In this document: positions 60,068-64,000 of the stretch, piece by piece
How the letters are laid out: every line of letters starts with the position of its first letter
Numbering within the stretch: the stretch's first letter is position 1
Assembly (NCBI RefSeq): GCF_003993795.1
Contig: NZ_RWKV01000016.1
Span: 62,001-126,000, forward strand
Direction of reading: 5' to 3'
Origin: Aquabacter cavernae
Lineage (GTDB): Bacteria; Pseudomonadota; Alphaproteobacteria; Rhizobiales; Xanthobacteraceae
Length of the DNA stretch: 64,000 nucleotides
Position numbers and translations under genes: made by a program
The notes under the pieces: model-generated
Told to the model about the DNA's origin: nothing
Databases searched by the model: none
What the model saw: only the letters and a program-made list of their open reading frames with translations

Positions 60068-60115
60068 CCCCCTCCCCACCCCTCCCCCGCAAGCGGGAGA
60101 GGGGTGGGGAGGGGG
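60068..60115. repeat. 48-bp GC-rich palindrome
   Basis: Arms of 23 bp (60068-60090 and 60093-60115) are inverted with one mismatch around AA. The arm sequence is nearly the same as the terminal arms of the composite element at 51631-51840, here joined without an insert. Confidence 0.75.
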
Positions 60116-60167
60116 AAACCGCGAGTGAGGAGGAAAAGACAAGCGCCCACAAGCCCCGCCCCCCCTC

Positions 60168-60356
60168 TCAGAACTTGAACACCGAGGACGCCGCGTCCCG
60201 CGAGGCGCGCTTCTTGTCCAGGGTGGCCTTCAACCGCTCGATCTCGGCATGATAGAGCACGATGCGCTCCTCGATCTCCGCCTCGGACAGGCGTGAGAGG
60301 TCGGCGCCGGGCTGCAGCTCAACGGGCTTTGGCCGGGGCCGATCATCGTCCATCAT
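60168..60356 (-). CDS. DUF1192 small protein
   Basis: 62 residues from the ATG at 60356 behind GAGGAGG. MMDDDRPRPKPVELQPGADLSRLSEAEIEERIVLYHAEIERLKATLDKKRASRDAASSVFKF has the acidic start, the LSEAEIEERI core helix and the short basic C-terminus of DUF1192 (shown in pieces: DLSRLS, EIEERI, SRDAASSVFKF). Function unknown; it is regularly divergent from a quinone oxidoreductase in this order of bacteria. Confidence 0.88.
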   Translation of the reverse strand: MMDDDRPRPKPVELQPGADLSRLSEAEIEERIVLYHAEIERLKATLDKKRASRDAASSVFKF

Positions 60357-60491
60357 GCTCGCCTCCTCAGGACCGGCATTCGCGCGGATATCCGGCATTT
60401 GCGCGCGGATCGAGCTTTGTTACACCATCTTGCATTGCCCCGCGCCGTCACGGTGTCGATTTCGCCGAACCCGCCTCACCGGAACCCGACC

Positions 60492-61493
60492 ATGACCGCA
60501 TTGCCCGAGACCATGACCGCCATCACCATTCCCGTGCCCGGCGGGCCGGAGGCCCTGGTTCCGGGCGAGCGGCCGGTGCCCCGGCCCGGTCCCGGCGAAA
60601 TCCTGGTGCAGGTGGCGGCAGCGGGCGTGAACCGGCCCGACGTGGTCCAGCGGCGCGGCCTCTATCCGCCGCCGCCCGGCGCCTCCGACATTCCCGGCCT
60701 GGAGATTGCCGGCACCGTGGTGGCGCTCGGCGAGGGCGCCACGCGCTACATGATCGGCGACAGGGTCTGCGCCCTGGTGACGGGCGGCGGCTATGCCCAA
60801 TACTGCCCCACTCCGGAGGCCACCGCCCTCCCCGTTCCCGAGGGCCTCGGCCTTCTGGAGGCGGCGGCCATCCCCGAGACCTTCTTCACCGTGTGGAGCA
60901 ACGTGTTCGACCGCGCCCGCCTCGCCCCCGGCGAGACGCTGCTGGTGCATGGCGGCGCGGGCGGCATCGGCACCACGGCCATCCTGCTAGGCAAGGCGTT
61001 CGGCGCCCGCGTGCTCACCACGGCCGGCGGGCCGGAGAAATGCGCCGCCTGCCTGACGCTCGGTGCGGACGTGGCCATCGACTACAAGACCCAGGATTTC
61101 GTGGCCGAGGTGAAGGCCGCCACCGGCGGCAAGGGCGCGGACGTGATCCTCGACGTGATCGGCGGCTCCTATATCCAGCGCAATTTCGAGGCCGCGGCCA
61201 CGGACGGGCGCATCGCCCAGATCGCCTTCCAAGACGGCTCCAAGGCGCAGGTGGACTTCATGCGCCTCATGCTGAAGCGCCTCACCCATACCGGCGCCAC
61301 GCTGCGCTCGCGCCCGCTGAAGGACAAGGCCGCCATCGCCCGCGCGCTGGAAGAGAAAGTGTGGCCCTTCCTCGCCGCCGGAACGCTGCGCCCGCTCATG
61401 GACCGCACCTTCCCCCTGACAGACGCCGCCGGCGCCCATGCGCGCATGGAGGCGAGCGCCCATATGGGCAAGATCGTGCTGGAGGTGGCGTGA
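60492..61493 (+). CDS. Zinc-independent NAD(P)H:quinone oxidoreductase (PIG3 type)
   Basis: 333 residues from the ATG at 60492. MDR family core: VPRPGPGEILVQVAAAGVNRPDVVQRRGLYPPPPGASDIPGLEIAGTV, GGGYAQYCPTPEATALPVP, ETFFTVWSNVFDRARLAPGETLLVHGGAGGIGTTAI and the cofactor motif at GGAGGIGTTA. The missing zinc ligands and the RGLYPPPPGAS pattern point to the PIG3/quinone oxidoreductase branch, which reduces quinones with NADPH. It is divergent from DUF1192, with 135 bp between them. Confidence 0.9.
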   Translation: MTALPETMTAITIPVPGGPEALVPGERPVPRPGPGEILVQVAAAGVNRPDVVQRRGLYPPPPGASDIPGLEIAGTVVALGEGATRYMIGDRVCALVTGGGYAQYCPTPEATALPVPEGLGLLEAAAIPETFFTVWSNVFDRARLAPGETLLVHGGAGGIGTTAILLGKAFGARVLTTAGGPEKCAACLTLGADVAIDYKTQDFVAEVKAATGGKGADVILDVIGGSYIQRNFEAAATDGRIAQIAFQDGSKAQVDFMRLMLKRLTHTGATLRSRPLKDKAAIARALEEKVWPFLAAGTLRPLMDRTFPLTDAAGAHARMEASAHMGKIVLEVA

Positions 61494-61648
61494 GCACCAG
61501 CGGGATGAAGGGAAGCGAATACCTGCACGCGGGCGGCGCCCTGCCCCGGCCCGGACAGGCGAACGCGGCCTTCGCCTTGCTCCAGCCGCAGGGGCGCTTT
61601 AGTGATGGGCTTTCGACCCGGCCGCAGGCTGGGCGCGGAGGCTTGCCG

Positions 61649-64000
61649 TTGCGTCTTTTCCTAGCTCTGTGCGTGCTGCTGCTTGCCGCTTTGGCGCCGC
61701 TCGCGCCGGCTGAGGCGGTGGAGGCGGTGGCGATCCGTCTCAACGCCCGGGTGACCGATCTCCTGCCCGCCGTGGAGCGCATCGCGACCGATACGGACCG
61801 CATCCAGATCTCCACCGTGCCGGGCACGGACGGCATCGTCCGACGCATCGAGGTGCATGCCGCGGACGGGCGCCAGAAGGCCGACTGGATCGTCTTCGCG
61901 CTGGCCAACAATACCGACGAGCAGGTGGACCGGCTGATCGTCGCGCCCTTCTACCGCATGGTGGGCTCGGGCCTGTTCTGGCCGGACCTCGGCAATCGCC
62001 GCATCCTCAATCTCACGCCCAGCCAGGGCTTCAAGCCCGAGCGGCAGGCGGCCCCCGACGCGGACGTCTTCCTCGTCACGCTCGATCCCGGCTCCACCGT
62101 CACCTTCATCGCGGAAATGACCGGCCCGAGCCTGCCCCAGCTCTATCTGTGGGAGCCGGACGCCTATAAGGACAAGGTCAACAGCTTCACCCTCTATCAC
62201 GGCATCGTCATCGGCATCGCGGCGCTGCTGGCGCTGTTCCTCACCATCCTGTTCGTGGTGAAGGGCTCGGTGATGTTCCCGGCCGCCGCCGCGCTGGCCT
62301 GGGCGGTGCTGGGCTATATCGGCCTTGATTTCTCCTTCTGGTCCAAGGTGTTCGGCCTCTCCCCCGTGGCGGAGCAATTCTGGCGCGCGGCGGGCGAGGC
62401 GGTGCTGACCGCCACCTTGCTCGTCTTCCTGTTCGCCTATCTCAATCTCAACCGCTGGCATGTGCGCTATGTGCATGTGGCCGCCGGCTGGCTCGCCTTC
62501 CTGGCGGCCCTGGTGGTGGTGGCGCTGCTGGACGCGCCCATGGCGGCGGGCATCGCGCGTCTCTCCTTGTTCACCGTGGCGGTGCTGGGGCTGGGCGTGG
62601 TCATCTGGCTGGCGCAGCATTCCTACGACCGCGCCGTGCTGATCATCCCCACCTGGCTCCTGCTGGTGGTGTGGGTGGTCATGGCGGGCCTCACCGTGGA
62701 AGGGCTCGTCACCAACGATCTCGTGGCCCCCGCCCTCTCCGGCGGCCTCGTGCTCATCGTCATGCTCATCGGCTTCACGGTGATGCAGCACGCCTTTGCG
62801 GGACTGGGCGTCATCCAGGGCTCCTCCTCCGAGCTGGAGCGCCGCGCGCTGGCGCTGGCGGGCTCCGGCTACATGGTGTGGGACTGGGACGTCGATTCCG
62901 ACCGCATCTACACCTCCCCCGAGGCCGAGGAGGCGCTGGGCCTCAAGCGCCGCTCGTTGGAGACCGAGGCGGCGGGCTGGCTGGAAGTGCTGCACCCCGC
63001 CGACCGCGACCGCTTCCGCGCGACATTGGACGGCATCATCGACCAGCGGCGCGGGCGCATCGACCAGGATTTCCGCCTGCGCGCCATCGACGGCCATTAT
63101 CTCACCTTCAACCTGCGCGCTCGGCCCGTGGTGGGCGCGGACGGCGAGGTGGTGCGCTGCATCGGCACGCTCACCGACGTGACCGGTGAGCGCATGGCCG
63201 CCGAGCGCCTGCTGCACGACGCGGTGCGCGACAATCTCACCGGCCTGCCCAACAAGGAATTGTTCCTGGACCGGCTGGACCAGGCCATCACCTTCGCGCG
63301 CATCGACGACACGCTGAAGCCCACCGTGATGTTCATCGACCTCGACCGCTTCAAGCAGGTCAATCTGTCGGTGGGCATGGCCATGGCGGATTCCATCCTG
63401 CTCACGGTGGCCCGGCGCATGATGCGCCTCATGAAGCCGCAGGACACGCTGGCGCGCATTTCCGGCGACCAGTTCGGCCTCATCCTCATGTCTGAGCGCG
63501 ATCCCGAGCGCATCACCACCTTCGCGGACACGCTGCGCCGCTCGCTGCGCGCGCCCATCACCTTCGCCGACCGGGAAGTGTTCATCACCGCCTCCATCGG
63601 CCTCGTCCTGGCGGGGCCCGACCTTGCCAAGCGCAACGAGGTGCTGAAGGACGCGGAACTGGCCATGTATTTCGCCAAGCGCATCGGCGGCGACCGCATC
63701 GAGGTGTTCCGCCCCGCCATGCGCCAGCAGAAGATCGACCGCGTCTCCCTGGAGGCGGACCTGCGCCAGGCGCTGGAGCGGGACGAGATCCTGGTGCGCT
63801 ATCAGCCCATCGTGCGCCTCGGCGACCGGGGCATCGGCGGCTTCGAGGCCTTCCTGCGCTGGCGCCATCCCACGCTGGGCGAGCTTTCCGCCAGCGAATT
63901 CCTGCCCATCGCGGAAGAGAGCGGGCTCATCCTCGAACTCGGCCTGTTCGCTTTGGAGAAGGCGGCCCGCCAGCTTGCCCAATGGCAGCGGCAGGTGCGG
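61649..64000 (+). CDS. Membrane PAS-GGDEF-EAL signalling protein (cut by the window edge)
   Basis: Taken from the TTG at 61649 with GGAGG seven bases upstream; an in-frame ATG at 61505 is an alternative. A signal-like start (LPLRLFLALCVLLLAALAPLAPAEA) leads to a periplasmic 7TMR-DISM-like domain, about seven helices (180-390), a PAS domain (about 410-510), then a GGDEF domain with SGDQF at about 605 instead of GGDEF, and the start of EAL (FEAFLRWRHP at about 731). The degenerate GGDEF should lack cyclase activity while the EAL may hydrolyse cyclic di-GMP; the catalytic part lies beyond the window. Confidence 0.88.
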   Translation, partial: MRLFLALCVLLLAALAPLAPAEAVEAVAIRLNARVTDLLPAVERIATDTDRIQISTVPGTDGIVRRIEVHAADGRQKADWIVFALANNTDEQVDRLIVAPFYRMVGSGLFWPDLGNRRILNLTPSQGFKPERQAAPDADVFLVTLDPGSTVTFIAEMTGPSLPQLYLWEPDAYKDKVNSFTLYHGIVIGIAALLALFLTILFVVKGSVMFPAAAALAWAVLGYIGLDFSFWSKVFGLSPVAEQFWRAAGEAVLTATLLVFLFAYLNLNRWHVRYVHVAAGWLAFLAALVVVALLDAPMAAGIARLSLFTVAVLGLGVVIWLAQHSYDRAVLIIPTWLLLVVWVVMAGLTVEGLVTNDLVAPALSGGLVLIVMLIGFTVMQHAFAGLGVIQGSSSELERRALALAGSGYMVWDWDVDSDRIYTSPEAEEALGLKRRSLETEAAGWLEVLHPADRDRFRATLDGIIDQRRGRIDQDFRLRAIDGHYLTFNLRARPVVGADGEVVRCIGTLTDVTGERMAAERLLHDAVRDNLTGLPNKELFLDRLDQAITFARIDDTLKPTVMFIDLDRFKQVNLSVGMAMADSILLTVARRMMRLMKPQDTLARISGDQFGLILMSERDPERITTFADTLRRSLRAPITFADREVFITASIGLVLAGPDLAKRNEVLKDAELAMYFAKRIGGDRIEVFRPAMRQQKIDRVSLEADLRQALERDEILVRYQPIVRLGDRGIGGFEAFLRWRHPTLGELSASEFLPIAEESGLILELGLFALEKAARQLAQWQRQVR

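Larger units (their letters stand above)
59729..60167. other. 439-bp non-coding region after rpmE
   Basis: No gene is supported. It contains the rpmE hairpin (59775-59794), a second hairpin with a GAAA loop (59932-59951) and a 48-bp GC-rich palindrome (60068-60115). The area lies between converging genes. Confidence 0.55.

Noticed and set aside
59911-60150. Minus-strand small open frame after rpmE
   Set aside because: It runs through the GC-rich palindrome and the hairpins, has no RBS and no family.
61661-63982. A 770-codon minus-strand frame opposite the GGDEF/EAL gene
   Set aside because: His/Glu/Gly-rich shadow translation with no domain, while the plus strand encodes clear PAS, GGDEF and EAL segments.
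1-64000. tRNA, rRNA, integrase, transposase or phage genes
   Set aside because: None were recognised on either strand by reading; the AT-rich block has no adjacent integration gene.

Overview
The window looks like a high-GC alphaproteobacterial chromosome segment, most likely Hyphomicrobiales/Xanthobacteraceae (Azorhizobium/Xanthobacter-like). This rests on GC-rich wobble positions, the Cys-free form of ribosomal protein L31, small DUF1192 and DUF465 proteins, an NAD-type glutamate dehydrogenase, and several Liv/TRAP carboxylate transporters. The genus assignment is inference. I see no rRNA, tRNA, CRISPR array or intact insertion sequence.

Layout. 0-2 kb: start of an NAD-glutamate dehydrogenase, an AhpD-like protein, a molbindin gene behind a perfect palindrome, and a frameshifted secreted-protein gene. 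2.1-6.8 kb: a complete Liv-type ABC importer (livG, livF, binding protein, livH, livM). 6.8-7.1 kb: five tandem 48-bp hairpin repeats. 7.1-11.2 kb: an alpha/beta hydrolase with an Asp nucleophile, a GT2-like protein, and tartrate dehydrogenase divergent from a LysR regulator. 11.5-37 kb: a large exopolysaccharide locus. It holds a PPK2-type phosphotransferase, a TPR-like membrane protein, a J-domain protein, a Wzc/ExoP tyrosine kinase, a Wza lipoprotein, a PHP tyrosine phosphatase, a tandem pair of FecR-like secreted proteins, two polymerase/ligase-like membrane proteins, the priming sugar transferase, several glycosyltransferases, an exported beta-helix protein, a Wzx flippase, two methyltransferases, a UDP-sugar dehydrogenase and an epimerase. 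The 28.2-31.6 kb part (Wzy, GT2, Wzx) is clearly AT-richer than its surroundings and was probably acquired separately.

37.4-51.6 kb is catabolic: asparaginase; an oversized amidase; three small genes that together make a nitrile hydratase/thiocyanate hydrolase-type enzyme (split beta plus a Co-type alpha carrying a His/Asp-rich tail); an XRE-cupin regulator coupled to UDP-xylose synthase; a TRAP transporter; and, divergently, IclR, an acyl-CoA ligase, two PPC/DUF296 proteins and an SDR. A working hypothesis is hydration of a nitrile, hydrolysis of the amide, and uptake or activation of the acid as a CoA ester. 51.8-64 kb is housekeeping: GNAT, Uup, two DUF465 proteins, peroxiredoxin, a DsbD-like protein, YqgE, an MsbA-like exporter, L31, DUF1192, a quinone oxidoreductase and the start of a GGDEF/EAL protein.

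The most interesting items are the trimeric hydratase with its built-in metal-binding tail and giant amidase, the two-hairpin repeat found at three convergent gene ends, the 48-bp tandem hairpins, and the duplicated FecR-like cassette whose terminator overlaps the start of the next gene.
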